Source: Saprospiraceae bacterium (GTDB lineage Bacteria; Bacteroidota; Bacteroidia; Chitinophagales; Saprospiraceae). From it: a stretch of 64,000 bases of DNA. The notes beneath the pieces were generated by a model. That model was not told where the DNA came from. It made no database searches and was given only the letters and a program-made list of their open reading frames with translations. The translations under genes and the position numbers were made by a program. The stretch spans positions 16,264 to 80,263 of the forward strand of contig JABSSL010000043.1 in the NCBI GenBank assembly GCA_013214355.1, given 5' to 3'. This document shows positions 52,322 through 61,752 of this stretch, one piece after another (within the stretch, counting starts at the first letter, position 1; the number at the start of each line of letters is the position of its first letter).

Positions 52322-54760
52322 ATGTTCAGAAACTATTTTAAGATCGCCATCCGACAACTCTTTAAGCAGAAGTTTTTTAGCCTGATTAATGTGGCTGGAT
52401 TAGCCTTGAGTGTGGCTTGTTGTTTATTAATCGGGCTTTTTGTGAAGAATGAATTGAGCTATGACACCTATCACGAACATTCAAAAGATATCTACCGACT
52501 CGCCCTAGACATCAATCTGAATCAATCTATCGCCAAAGGTACTGCCCTGCCCGCACCTGCTGCTACTACGATCAAAGAGGAATTTCCAGAGGTAGTTAAC
52601 GCCTGCCGTCTCAACCGCTTCTTCTTCAATGCAGGCACCAACTTAGTGCGCACAGCCAGCGAGAAGGAAAGTACTTTTCAGGAGAAGTTCGTTTATGTGG
52701 ATCACTCCTTTACCGAAATGTTTGATTTCACCACCGTCTACGGTGATCCGGAAACCTGGCTACAAGAGCCTTTTTCCATTGTCATCACAAAACGAGTGGC
52801 CGAGCAATTCTTTCCTCATCTAGATCCCTTAGGAGAACAATTGATCCTAAACGATGATACAGAAAATCAAGCTTATCGTGTGACGGGAGTAATTGAGGAA
52901 ATGCCGTCCAATTCTCATTTGGATTTCGAATACCTGATGTCGATGTCTACTCTGGATGCTAGTCAGGCTAACAATTGGATCAATAATAACTACTTCTCAT
53001 ATGTACAACTTGCTCCGGGAACTGATCCTGAACAATTGAATGAAAAGTTGATTCCTTTTGGCTTGAAACATTTTGGTCCACAATTTCGGGAACAGTTGAA
53101 AGTAGATCTGGAGCAAGTGACCAAAACCGGCTCTAAATACAATCTTTTCTTGCAGCCCTTGACCGATGTACACCTGCATTCCGACGATTTCTTACCAAAT
53201 TTTGGCAGTGGAGGAGATATTCGCTACATCCAATTGTTTTCCGTGATTGGCCTCTTTTTGGTCCTTATTGCCTTGGTCAATTACATCAACTTATCTACGG
53301 CTCGCTCTGCTAATCGAGCCAAAGAAGTCGGTATGAGAAAGGTTTTAGGTTCGTATCAAGTTCATTTGGTTGGGCAGTTTCTGATGGAGTCCATCATGCT
53401 TAGTCTGCTGGCCTTTGGCATCGGCGTATTGCTTGCAGAGCTGTTGCTTCCTGCCTTCAACGCCCTTGCACAAACGGACCTGAGTATTCCTTATACTTCC
53501 CAATGGTTCGTTCCTGCTATCTTCGCGGGAACGCTTGGTATCGGTATGCTGGCTGGTTTGTACCCCGCCTTTTATTTATCCGGCTTCAAGCCCATAAAAG
53601 TCCTGAAAGGCCAGTTGAGTCTGGGAAAGAATAGCGTTTGGCTACGGAAAGGACTCGTGGTAGTACAGTTCACCATTTCGACAGCACTCATTATTGGAAC
53701 CCTGGTGGTGTACAACCAAATGCAATACATTCAGCAGAAGAAGATCGGATTTGAAAAGGATCAAGTATTATTGATCCACGATACCTACACCCTCGATACC
53801 CGTATTGGTACCTTCAAAAATGCCATCAAGGATCTGTCAGAAGTTGAAAATGCCTCTATCAGTCCCTTCTTGCCTGGGGTGGGTGGTTTCAGAAATCAAA
53901 GCATGTACAATGCTGAGGAAAAGACTGATCCCGCCGATCAAGTCCCTTTGCAAGCTTGGCCCGTAGACACCGATTACATTGCGACCCTAGGCATGAAGAT
54001 TAAGGAGGGGCGTAACTTCTCACTAGATCGCCCTGCCGATTCCTTGGCCACCATCATTAGCGAAACGGCCGTTCGACAATTGGGGCTAACAGATCCGATT
54101 GGGAAGCGCATTCAAAACCCCTTTGATGACAACCTATTTACCATCATTGGTGTGGTAGAGGATTTCCATTTTGAATCACTTAAGAATGAGATCTATGGAC
54201 TCGCGCTTTTCTTGGGCAATCAGAATGCAACAATATCTGTTCGAGCTAGCACTGATAACTGGGATAAGACCATAGCGCTCATGGAACGTACTTGGAAGGA
54301 ATTTTCCCCTAATCAAGCTTTCCGCTATTCTTTCCTAGACGAGCGATTTGATCGAATGTACCAGCAGGAAAGTAGTGCGGCTGCCTTATTCAACAGCTTT
54401 ACCTTAATCGCTATTTTTATCGCTTGCCTAGGTCTTTTTGCACTCGCTAGCTTTACCGCCGAGCAGCGTACCAAGGAAATTGGTATTCGCAAAGTGCTAG
54501 GTGCCACCGTAGGCAGTGTAGTAGGTTTGTTATCGAAGGATTTTCTCCAACTGGTAATCCTGTCCATCGCTATCGCCGTTCCGCTGGCGTGGCATTTTAG
54601 CCGACAATGGTTACAGAACTTTGCTTATCGGATTGATCTAAATATTGCTCTGTTCATTTGCGCAGGCGTGGCTGCTATCCTGATTGCCTTAGCTACCGTG
54701 AGTTTTCAGTCTGTCCGTGCTGCTATTGCAGACCCGATCAAGGCCTTGCGGAGTGAATAG
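52322..54760 (+). CDS. MacB/FtsX-type ABC transporter permease, second copy
   Basis: An 812-residue paralogue of the preceding gene with the same plan: N-terminal IAIRQLFKQKFFSLINVAGL, then LSVACCLLIGLFVKNELSYD, first FtsX unit at about 295-410 (LIALVNYINLSTARSANRAK, EVGMRKVLGSYQVHLVGQF), second periplasmic domain, and C-terminal FtsX (TKEIGIRKVLGATVGSVVGL). Having two such permeases in a row suggests a heteromer that recruits a separate LolD/MacB-type ATPase not present in this window. The stop is followed 12 bp later by an 18-bp perfect hairpin, which ends the transcript. Confidence 0.9.
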   Translation: MFRNYFKIAIRQLFKQKFFSLINVAGLALSVACCLLIGLFVKNELSYDTYHEHSKDIYRLALDINLNQSIAKGTALPAPAATTIKEEFPEVVNACRLNRFFFNAGTNLVRTASEKESTFQEKFVYVDHSFTEMFDFTTVYGDPETWLQEPFSIVITKRVAEQFFPHLDPLGEQLILNDDTENQAYRVTGVIEEMPSNSHLDFEYLMSMSTLDASQANNWINNNYFSYVQLAPGTDPEQLNEKLIPFGLKHFGPQFREQLKVDLEQVTKTGSKYNLFLQPLTDVHLHSDDFLPNFGSGGDIRYIQLFSVIGLFLVLIALVNYINLSTARSANRAKEVGMRKVLGSYQVHLVGQFLMESIMLSLLAFGIGVLLAELLLPAFNALAQTDLSIPYTSQWFVPAIFAGTLGIGMLAGLYPAFYLSGFKPIKVLKGQLSLGKNSVWLRKGLVVVQFTISTALIIGTLVVYNQMQYIQQKKIGFEKDQVLLIHDTYTLDTRIGTFKNAIKDLSEVENASISPFLPGVGGFRNQSMYNAEEKTDPADQVPLQAWPVDTDYIATLGMKIKEGRNFSLDRPADSLATIISETAVRQLGLTDPIGKRIQNPFDDNLFTIIGVVEDFHFESLKNEIYGLALFLGNQNATISVRASTDNWDKTIALMERTWKEFSPNQAFRYSFLDERFDRMYQQESSAAALFNSFTLIAIFIACLGLFALASFTAEQRTKEIGIRKVLGATVGSVVGLLSKDFLQLVILSIAIAVPLAWHFSRQWLQNFAYRIDLNIALFICAGVAAILIALATVSFQSVRAAIADPIKALRSE

Positions 54761-54772
54761 GGGGCTCCAGGC

Positions 54773-54813
54773 CGCGCATTCACCGGGTGAGTAAGTCACC
54801 CGGTGAATGCGCG
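54773..54813 (+). terminator. Perfect 18-bp hairpin terminator overlapping the S41 gene end
   Basis: CGCGCATTCACCGGGTGA (54773-54790), loop GTAAG, TCACCCGGTGAATGCGCG (54796-54813), followed on the plus strand by ATTTTAA. It ends the permease operon. Its right arm and loop encode the last 11 codons of the convergent S41 gene, whose TGA stop is 54780-54782. Confidence 0.85.
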
Positions 54814-56246
54814 ATTTTAAGGGCTAATTCCAATAGCGTATCCTTACCACTAAGGAGGTCTCCAATACTAGGACGAAACGGAATATCTGGCTGGAGTCCA
54901 TGCCCATCATTTTCGAAGTTCACCCTCATAATCGAACGAATCATCGGCATTTGCACTTCCAATTGAGAATTGGGCAGGACCAAGGTGAGTAAATCACTGG
55001 CTGCTTGTGTCACTGGGTTTCCCCCGGTCTCTTCACCGATAAAGGTAGCTGGGCAATGCGAAGCAATTTGCCCCAAGAGTTCCGTTGTAGCGGAGGCACA
55101 TTTGGAATTAATCAGCACTAGTAAGTTCCCCTTAAATGAGTTAGAAGCAGGTTTTACCTTAGTTTGAGCAGCTCCCTTTACCTGATAGTACTGACCATCC
55201 CATTTCAAAGGCTGTCGGTTAAAATGCTTGAAAAACATCTCCTCCTTGTAGTGATGTGGCTGAGAAATACCATTAACCAAGGCATGTTCGCCGAGGCTGG
55301 GATATACCGTTTCGGAAATGAGATAGCTCAACAGGTGATTGGCAGCTTCTGGAAATCCTCCGCCATTGTCTCGCAGATCTAGGACAAGGGAGTGAATATT
55401 TTCATTTGCCAATTTGGAAAAGGTGGATTTCAAAAAGGTCTTGTAGGCTTTCGGCGTAAAATTACTGGATGGATCAATTTGGAAGGTGGATAAGCGCAAT
55501 ATCCCGATTCCATTTCGCACCTGAAAGTCAAACTCGTCTTTAGCTTCCATCTTTTTAATCCTTACTTGTCGATTTGCCATGATTTCAGGTACGGGTATTC
55601 CCGCTACGCGAACCTCTTTTTGGATACCTGAAGGTGTCTTGTATTCAATTTGAAAGGTTGCTGGTGTGCCTTTGAAGTAGCCGTAGTATCTACTGAAACC
55701 CAGTCCGGTTAGGGTATATGGATAACTGAGATTATAGCCATCTGTGGTCAATTGCTTAGCCAAGAATTGGAAAACGCTTAACGCACGCTCGCCATTAATG
55801 GAGAGGATTTGACTTCCGGGGCCGATCTGATTCTCGCGGGAAACGTCTTCCGTTACGAATAAGCTATCTTGATACCAATAAAGGCGAAAAGGGAATCGAG
55901 GGAGGTGAGTGGTGAGCGCTTTGACGTAGTCCTGGGGAGGGTAGATCTTGGTATGATTATTTCCAATTGCTGGGTGCAAAGGCATCAATAGGCGAAAGAA
56001 TTGCAGCGCCGTCATGGGATGATCTAGCTGTGCCTTTATGCCGTCAAAAACCGCATCTAATTCTAACTTTGGGGTATAGGTATATAATCCAGGGTGAAGG
56101 CTTTCAAGTTCGGTTCGCAGCACGTTCAAATCCTCTTCCAGAAGATTGGGTGGCAGCGAATCTTGCTTATGTTGGGCGAAAGTCACTGAAACGAATATCG
56201 CCCAGCAGGCAAGTAGGCAAAGTGTGTATTTGTTCTGGCTTCTCAT
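54780..56246 (-). CDS. Secreted S41-family peptidase, second in the window
   Basis: A 488-residue S41 peptidase with a signal peptide (CLLACWAIFVSVTFAQ). A helical N-terminal part (LRTELESLHPGLYTYTP, a pattern of many Bacteroidota S41 proteins) precedes a PDZ-like region (about 155-185, GPGSQILSINGERALSVFQ). The peptidase core has LVLDLRDNGGGFPEAANHL, the nucleophile region INSKCASATTELLG and GEETGGNPVT. The last 12 codons are encoded inside an 18-bp terminator hairpin. It follows a lipoprotein gene by 5 bp and forms a unit with it. Confidence 0.9.
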   Translation of the reverse strand: MRSQNKYTLCLLACWAIFVSVTFAQHKQDSLPPNLLEEDLNVLRTELESLHPGLYTYTPKLELDAVFDGIKAQLDHPMTALQFFRLLMPLHPAIGNNHTKIYPPQDYVKALTTHLPRFPFRLYWYQDSLFVTEDVSRENQIGPGSQILSINGERALSVFQFLAKQLTTDGYNLSYPYTLTGLGFSRYYGYFKGTPATFQIEYKTPSGIQKEVRVAGIPVPEIMANRQVRIKKMEAKDEFDFQVRNGIGILRLSTFQIDPSSNFTPKAYKTFLKSTFSKLANENIHSLVLDLRDNGGGFPEAANHLLSYLISETVYPSLGEHALVNGISQPHHYKEEMFFKHFNRQPLKWDGQYYQVKGAAQTKVKPASNSFKGNLLVLINSKCASATTELLGQIASHCPATFIGEETGGNPVTQAASDLLTLVLPNSQLEVQMPMIRSIMRVNFENDGHGLQPDIPFRPSIGDLLSGKDTLLELALKIAHSPGDLLTR

Positions 56247-56251
56247 GTTTA

Positions 56252-56620
56252 CTACAGATTTATCGTTGAGGTTTCTTCGGAAATGTTTCCTTCTTGGTTA
56301 CGCACGATAACAGTGATGGTCCATGTTTCCGGAATGGCATAAAGAGCAAATTCTTTGGTGTCATTGACTGACCAAGAATCCCGGAAAATCATCGGAAATT
56401 CCAAAGGAGTGGGTACATCCGAAAAAAGAATGGTGACCCCTTCAATCCCTCCCTCCTCCACAACCTCAACCTTCCAATCCAGTACCAGGGGTGACTCATT
56501 TCCCATGGCTGAATTTTCCTGCATAGTGGTGATGTCAATTTTACTGACTATCTGTGCTTTCTGACAGGAGGACAGAAGCCATGTGATCGTTAGGAATAGG
56601 CTGAGTTGCACGATTTTCAT
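56252..56620 (-). CDS. Small lipoprotein, function unknown
   Basis: A 122-residue lipoprotein: lipobox LLSSC (Cys19). The mature part is beta-rich and acidic, reminiscent of a single Ig-like or FN3-like sandwich domain (LVLDWKVEVVEEGG, EFALYAIPETWTITVIVRNQEG). No family is certain. It lies 5 bp ahead of the S41 peptidase gene on the same strand, so the two gene products are probably made together, and 69 bp after the membrane AraC-type regulator gene, which may control both. Confidence 0.7.
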   Translation of the reverse strand: MKIVQLSLFLTITWLLSSCQKAQIVSKIDITTMQENSAMGNESPLVLDWKVEVVEEGGIEGVTILFSDVPTPLEFPMIFRDSWSVNDTKEFALYAIPETWTITVIVRNQEGNISEETSTINL

Positions 56621-56689
56621 ATGGACTTACTTTTTCTACAAAAGAAGCGGATTGAGGTATGAAAAGCGTACCATTGGAAGCATTGGTAC

Positions 56690-57838
56690 CTATAGGGATA
56701 GGTGTTTTTTGTAGGCGGAAGGTGACATTCCCGTTTCTTTTTTAAAAATTCGATTGAAACTCGTCTTTGATTTGAAGCCAGAGTCAAAGGCGATCGCAAG
56801 AATGGTGAGATGTTCAAATTCTTTAGCTGCTAGTTTTTGCTTCACCACTTGGACGCGATAGGCATTGATCAGGTCGTAAAAGTTGGTGTGAAGGTGGTGG
56901 TTAATGAGAGTGGATAACTTCTTGTCCGTGGTAGGGATGTCTTGGGCCATCCTACCTAAGGTTAATTCCTCATTCAAATAAATATGACCTTCTTCTAGCA
57001 AGGAGAGGATTCGTCGGTGGATGAAATCAATTTCTCCTGATTGGAAGTGTTGGAGTGGATCACTATTTGGTGACTTACCCTTTGAGATTGCTCTTTCCTT
57101 GCTCCTTATCTCTAGGAATGATTCAGGTAGCAAGATACGTGACTGCTCTAAGCCATAGTAGGCCAAATAGATAATGAAGAAGATTAGGATGCTGGTACTC
57201 AAGTATGAAAATGACCATCCTAAACTTCCCGTTATGCTTTCATATAGAGTCAGACCTAAATGACTGCTGATGGTCACTACGATTCCCAACAATAAATGGC
57301 GGACCCACCTCAGATCTTTATCTTCTAGCTGTGTATAAGCATGCTTAAGTTTCTTCCTAAAGGCATTAAGCATTCTCCAGGCAAGCCCACAATACAATAA
57401 AAGGTACAAGGCTTGGAATTGTAGAAATAAGTCACTGTTGAGTAAGCCAAGTAAGTAGGAAGGCAAAGCATTATCGCTTGCTTCTGCGCTTACTATAGGA
57501 AGCGTTACCACAAAAAAATAGGAGAATAGCGGTATGAAGTGGAGCAAAGAACTTTTATTCAGCCGAAAATCAACAACATAGATGCTATTGATATAAAATA
57601 CTAGCAGAGGGCCGATTAGGTAACCGATCGAGTCGCTGAACAAAAAGCCAATCAAATATATCCAGTTTACTTGGTGCAATTCTCCATAAGCATTGAGATG
57701 CACGAAGAACAGACTAAAGAAGATAAAACTAAGGATTTGCCTAGGTAGGGACTGCTGTTGCCGCCTCAGCAGAAGAAGTAGAATGACCATATTGGTCAAA
57801 ATACCCGCTACTAGTAAAAAGTCTATTAAGAGTTTCAT
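56690..57838 (-). CDS. Membrane-anchored AraC-family regulator (second)
   Basis: A 382-residue regulator with the same plan as the protein at 46620-47687: six or seven hydrophobic helices over about residues 1-245 (LIDFLLVAGILTNMVILLLL, FIPLFSYFFVVTLPIV, SFSYLSTSILIFFIIYLAYY), then a C-terminal AraC HTH pair (LTLGRMAQDIPTTDKKLSTL; LTILAIAFDSGFKSKTSFNR, ending MSPSAYKKH). It probably senses an envelope signal and acts on the lipoprotein/S41 peptidase pair that follows on the same strand. No operator can be assigned. Confidence 0.88.
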   Translation of the reverse strand: MKLLIDFLLVAGILTNMVILLLLLRRQQQSLPRQILSFIFFSLFFVHLNAYGELHQVNWIYLIGFLFSDSIGYLIGPLLVFYINSIYVVDFRLNKSSLLHFIPLFSYFFVVTLPIVSAEASDNALPSYLLGLLNSDLFLQFQALYLLLYCGLAWRMLNAFRKKLKHAYTQLEDKDLRWVRHLLLGIVVTISSHLGLTLYESITGSLGWSFSYLSTSILIFFIIYLAYYGLEQSRILLPESFLEIRSKERAISKGKSPNSDPLQHFQSGEIDFIHRRILSLLEEGHIYLNEELTLGRMAQDIPTTDKKLSTLINHHLHTNFYDLINAYRVQVVKQKLAAKEFEHLTILAIAFDSGFKSKTSFNRIFKKETGMSPSAYKKHLSL

Positions 57839-57900
57839 CTACGTATTCCGATGTTTAGCCTATCTATATAGTCGCAAAAACGAAGCTTAGGTGACAGCCA

Positions 57901-58593
57901 TCACTCCTTATATAGATATTTGACGTCGGACAAATCGCAAACCCTGAATTTCTCCACCACCTGCTCTTTCTGTTTGGTGGCCATCACTACGGCTGCTTGG
58001 CTATGTGCTAACATCTTGCGTTTTATCAATACCTCTTCGTAATGTGGTACCGTTGCTCCAAATTGTTGATGAATGGCTGCTACACCCATGAAGTATAAGT
58101 CCGCCCGGATTGGAGCAAGTTGGTCAAGTATGGTGGGGCCTAGACTTACTTGAGAGGACTTGAGAACGGTCCCTCCTAGGAATTGTAGCTCCACCTCCGC
58201 ATGATCGCACAATAAGGCCGCTAAGGGCAATGAATTCGTGAAAACTTGCAAGGGGATATCATGGGGGATCAATCTAGCGACCTCCATATTCGTAGAACCT
58301 CCATCCATAATGATCACCTGCCCTGATTCGAGCAGGCATACTGCCCTTTTTGCCAATTCAACTTTAGCCGCTTGCTCAATACTTATCCGCTCCTGGATGG
58401 GCAATGGGATTAATGACCTTGAAATGGCTCCTCCGTGAACTTTTACCAATAGCCCCTTTTCTTCTAATTCAGTTAGATCCCGACGAATGGTATCGTCTGA
58501 AACGTCCAATCTAATGCTGAGTCCCAGGGTATTCAGCTGTTGCTTCTCCTTCAATAGTTCCAGGATGATTCGAAAGCGTTCTGCTTTTTGCAT
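57901..58593 (-). CDS. DeoR-family transcriptional repressor
   Basis: A 230-residue DeoR-type repressor. The HTH is LNTLGLSIRLDVSDDTIRRDLTELEEKG (about 19-46), with the family SDDTIRRDL helix. The C-terminal sensor domain is ribose-5-phosphate-isomerase-like: GQVIIMDGGSTNMEVARLI, FTNSLPLAALL, and LQFLGGTV, which bind a sugar phosphate or related effector. It is divergent from the Gfo/Idh/MocA gene, and an inverted repeat (58671-58714) lies over that gene's promoter and start, so it should repress the catabolic cluster until the pathway intermediate appears. Confidence 0.92.
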   Translation of the reverse strand: MQKAERFRIILELLKEKQQLNTLGLSIRLDVSDDTIRRDLTELEEKGLLVKVHGGAISRSLIPLPIQERISIEQAAKVELAKRAVCLLESGQVIIMDGGSTNMEVARLIPHDIPLQVFTNSLPLAALLCDHAEVELQFLGGTVLKSSQVSLGPTILDQLAPIRADLYFMGVAAIHQQFGATVPHYEEVLIKRKMLAHSQAAVVMATKQKEQVVEKFRVCDLSDVKYLYKE

Positions 58594-58670
58594 AATCCTT
58601 TGGCTTTTAATCTGATTTGCGTTAAGTTGAGGGTAATAGAGATATGAGTTGCCGTATACTTACATTTAAG

Positions 58671-58714
58671 TGCGGTATTTTGCAATAATTGTGAAAATAA
58701 CGAATAATTCCGCA
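58671..58714. promoter_or_regulatory. Candidate DeoR operator
   Basis: TGCGGTATT (58671-58679) and AATTCCGCA (58706-58714) are near-perfect inverted copies (8 of 9) separated by 26 bp. The second half abuts the ATG at 58720. The site is in the only divergent gap next to the DeoR gene. Confidence 0.55.
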
Positions 58715-58719
58715 AAAGA

Positions 58720-59793
58720 ATGACAATACCAAGAAAGCTAAAGGTTGGAGTATTAGGTTGCGGCCCGATTGCGCAGTTCACTCATTTTGAATCTTGTCAG
58801 AAAGGTAGTAATGTAGAGCTATATGCCATTTGCGATCGGGCAACTGATCTGCTAAATAGGATGGCTGCCATTTGGCAACCCAAAAAGGCCTACAATGATT
58901 ATCAAATGATGTTAGCGGATACAGAAGTGGAGGCTGTGATTATTGCTACGGCGGATGCCTTTCATGTTCCCTTGTCTCTACAAGCTATTGCTGCTGGAAA
59001 ACATGTTTTGGTGGAAAAGCCGCTGAGCCATTCGCTGGAGCAATGCCTGCAGTTGGAAGAGGCTTTGGCAAAGTATCCTGTACATTTCCAGGTAGGGCAT
59101 ATGAAGCGATTCGATCAAGGTATCCATTATGCTAAGCAGTTTATCTCAGATAAAATGGGAGAGATTTTGGCGCTTAAGGCTTGGTATGGTGACAATACAA
59201 AGCGGTATACCATGACGGATAATTTGCAACCTTTACCCCTCAAAAGCCAACACGCAATAGCACCCTCTGTGAACCCAAAGGCTGATCTTGAACGCTATTA
59301 CATGATGGCGCATGGGAGTCACCTTATTGACACGGCAAGTCACCTGGCGGGTCCCATAGGATCCGTCTCTGCTAAGCTTCGCCAAAAATTTGACGCCTAT
59401 TGCTGGTTTGTAGATGTGGAATTTGAAAATGGTGCAGTTGGACATTTGGATTTGACCATCAAAATTCGCGGAGATTGGCATGAAGGCTTCCAGGTGTATG
59501 GAGAAAATGGCAGCGTGTTCGCCAAAACGCCAAACCCCTGGTTTTATAAAAGTAGTGAGGTAGAATGTTACTTTGAACCCGAGCAACAATATTATCGACC
59601 CTTGGCCGCTGACGGCTTCTCTTATCGACTCCAGTTAGAGCATTTTGCGGATGTGATTCTAAATGGGACATCACCATTGGGTACCAATTTCAAGGAAGGA
59701 ATGGAAATTGCCAAGACGATGATTGCAATTAAACGATCTATTTCAGAAAACCGCCCCATTTACCTAGACCAAATCACCGAAGGAGAATTATGA
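58720..59793 (+). CDS. Gfo/Idh/MocA-family oxidoreductase
   Basis: A 357-residue NAD(P)-dependent dehydrogenase of sugars or inositol. The N-terminal Rossmann motif is VGVLGCGPIAQFTHFESC, with the later VEKPLSHSLEQC (the conserved E-K-P that holds the cofactor and substrate Lys) at about 97-108, and a C-terminal alpha/beta domain that includes GSHLIDTASHLAGP with the catalytic-type His. The substrate is likely a sugar, sugar acid or polyol. It is the first gene of the DeoR-controlled unit, and its stop overlaps the ATG of the next gene by 4 bases, so the products are made together. Confidence 0.9.
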   Translation: MTIPRKLKVGVLGCGPIAQFTHFESCQKGSNVELYAICDRATDLLNRMAAIWQPKKAYNDYQMMLADTEVEAVIIATADAFHVPLSLQAIAAGKHVLVEKPLSHSLEQCLQLEEALAKYPVHFQVGHMKRFDQGIHYAKQFISDKMGEILALKAWYGDNTKRYTMTDNLQPLPLKSQHAIAPSVNPKADLERYYMMAHGSHLIDTASHLAGPIGSVSAKLRQKFDAYCWFVDVEFENGAVGHLDLTIKIRGDWHEGFQVYGENGSVFAKTPNPWFYKSSEVECYFEPEQQYYRPLAADGFSYRLQLEHFADVILNGTSPLGTNFKEGMEIAKTMIAIKRSISENRPIYLDQITEGEL

Positions 59794-60608
59794 GAACCTT
59801 AGGCATTTTTGCAAAAACATTTGAAAGAGATGCAGTAGGTGAAGCATTAGAAGCTGCCCATTCCTATGGCTTTACCGCAATACAGTTCAACATGAGCTGT
59901 TTAGGCTTATCTGCTATGCCGGATTACATTCCTGCGACCTCGTTAGAGGAGACGAGAACTACCATGGATCGCCTCAACCTACAAATGGTGGGGCTTTCTG
60001 CCACCTATAATATGTGCCACCCAAATGAGCAGGTACGTTTGGAGGGACTAAAGCGAATGGAGATATTGGCGAAAGCCTGTGCCCCGCTGAAGAATCAGTT
60101 GCTGACACTCTGTACCGGAACGCGTGATCCAAATGATAAGTGGAAATATCATCCAGACAATGGAACTTCCAGGGCATGGCAAGATATGTGTCGGACCATG
60201 GAAAAGGCTATTGAAATAGCAGAGGAATACGATCTCTACTTGGGAATAGAGCCTGAACTGGCCAATGTGGTGTCTAATACCGTTAAAGCTCAACAACTGC
60301 TGCAAGAGATGGGAAGTGATCGCTTAAGAATCATCTTAGACCCCGCTAATCTGTTTGAGAAGGAAACTGAGCAAGAGATCAAGTACCGCATCAGTGAAGC
60401 GGTGGATAAACTTGGGGCAGATATTGGCATGGCTCATGCCAAGGATCGAGCGGTAGATGGTCAGTTTGTAGCGCCAGGAAAGGGAATTGTCCCGTTTGCC
60501 TACTTTTTGCAAGAACTGGATGAATCCCGTATTGATGTGCCCTTGGTGGCGCACGGTTTTGCGGAGGCAGAGGTGCCAGATGTAGCACATTTCCTCCAAA
60601 ATGTATAA
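59790..60608 (+). CDS. Sugar phosphate isomerase/epimerase-type TIM barrel
   Basis: A 272-residue AP-endonuclease-2-fold TIM barrel of the xylose-isomerase-like group. Metal/catalytic segments: LYLGIEPELANVV (Glu), RIILDPANLF (Asp), IGMAHAKDRA (His, Asp) and VPLVAHGFAEAE (His/Glu). The enzyme should isomerise or epimerise the keto product of the dehydrogenase encoded just upstream, with which it overlaps by ATGA. No signal peptide, so it works in the cytoplasm. Followed after 96 bp by a related, exported barrel. Confidence 0.87.
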   Translation: MRTLGIFAKTFERDAVGEALEAAHSYGFTAIQFNMSCLGLSAMPDYIPATSLEETRTTMDRLNLQMVGLSATYNMCHPNEQVRLEGLKRMEILAKACAPLKNQLLTLCTGTRDPNDKWKYHPDNGTSRAWQDMCRTMEKAIEIAEEYDLYLGIEPELANVVSNTVKAQQLLQEMGSDRLRIILDPANLFEKETEQEIKYRISEAVDKLGADIGMAHAKDRAVDGQFVAPGKGIVPFAYFLQELDESRIDVPLVAHGFAEAEVPDVAHFLQNV

Positions 60609-60704
60609 CAGATCACTTCAACTTCAGGAGTGATGGCGATTGGAGCGTCAAATAAGGCTATTGCTTGTTGAATTTTGTTAATTTCCTTTTGAAAACCAAC
60701 AAGC

Positions 60705-61622
60705 ATGTATAACAAAACGATTAACCGAAGGCAATTTGTGCAGCGTGGTGCCATGGCCGGTCTCGGGGTTTACACTTCTGCTTCAGGCCTGCTTGCGCAA
60801 CCTACCATCGCATCCCTCAAGGGCAACATCAAGCAGGTCGTAGCAGCCTGGCCGTTTATGAATGCCGGCCCGAAATGGAGTCCAAAGCAGTTCCTCCAGC
60901 AAGCAACGAGTTTGGGTGTGGCCGGGGTGGAACTCTTTCCCGTGGAACATTGGGGAATGCTCAAAGAATACAAACTCATCTGTGCCGCCACCAAAACTCA
61001 CACCTTTATCCGTGGCATGAACAACAAGGGGCATCATCCAGAGTGTTTTGAGATATTGGAAAAGGCTATGGACGCCACGTCCAGCGCCGGTTTTCCCAAT
61101 GTCATGACCTTTACCGGCTTGGCGGATACTTCCGATCATGAAAATGGCAGCAAGGTATCTAAAGAGGAGGGGATGAAAAACTGCATTGAGGGTTACAAGA
61201 GGATGGCGAGACTGGCTGAAAAAAGCAAGGTTACCATGGTGCTAGAACCGCTTAACTCCAAAGTAGCCGAAAATATGAAGGGACATCCGGGCTATCAAGG
61301 TGATCATATTGATTATTGCATTGAAATCATAAAGGCCGTCGGTTCGCCAAATCTGAAGTTATTATTTGATGTCTACCATATTCAGATTATGGATGGGGAC
61401 ATCATTCGCCATATCGAGCAATACCAGGAATATATTGGACATGTGCAGGTCGCTGGTGTACCTGGGAGAGGGGAAATTGGGGGCCAACAAGAAGTCAATT
61501 ATGCCCGCGTGATGAAGGCGTTTCTAGACTTCGGCTATCAAGGCTATGTGGGGCATGAATGGATTCCAACAGGTGATCCCGTCGCTGGCTTGCAGGAAGC
61601 TGTCTCGATCTGCGATATTTAA
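60705..61622 (+). CDS. Hydroxypyruvate-isomerase-like TIM barrel with Tat leader
   Basis: A 305-residue protein of the same fold as the preceding enzyme, closest to hydroxypyruvate isomerase (Hyi): VTMVLEPLNSK (Glu), LKLLFDVYHIQIMDGDI (Asp, His) and IGHVQVAGVPGRGEIGG (His, Glu), with a final GYVGHEWIPTGDP. It starts with NRRQFVQRGAMAGLG, a twin-arginine signal, so it should be exported folded with its metal. An exported isomerase of this group is typical of Bacteroidota and Planctomycetota sugar-catabolic clusters. A terminator-like hairpin follows at 61643-61667. Confidence 0.86.
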   Translation: MYNKTINRRQFVQRGAMAGLGVYTSASGLLAQPTIASLKGNIKQVVAAWPFMNAGPKWSPKQFLQQATSLGVAGVELFPVEHWGMLKEYKLICAATKTHTFIRGMNNKGHHPECFEILEKAMDATSSAGFPNVMTFTGLADTSDHENGSKVSKEEGMKNCIEGYKRMARLAEKSKVTMVLEPLNSKVAENMKGHPGYQGDHIDYCIEIIKAVGSPNLKLLFDVYHIQIMDGDIIRHIEQYQEYIGHVQVAGVPGRGEIGGQQEVNYARVMKAFLDFGYQGYVGHEWIPTGDPVAGLQEAVSICDI

Positions 61623-61642
61623 ATCAACCGCTCTCCTTAGCC

Positions 61643-61667
61643 TTTGTGGGTATTTTCTGCCCACAAA
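61643..61667 (+). terminator. Rho-independent terminator after the Hyi-like gene
   Basis: TTTGTGGG (61643-61650), loop of 9, CCCACAAA (61660-61667), then TTTCCC. The 8-bp stem is perfect and lies 20 bp after the stop. It would separate the sugar genes from the sulfatase, or act as a partial stop. Confidence 0.65.
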
Positions 61668-61752
61668 TTTCCCTGACTCATGATTTTCGAACTTATCCAA
61701 AGGTTCTCTGAGCTACGATCTTGGTATAACTTCGGATATTAAAATCAACAAC

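Noticed and set aside
60783..61139. 118-codon minus-strand frame in the Hyi-like gene
   Set aside because: The plus-strand frame has the Tat motif and metal-ligand segments; the antisense has none.
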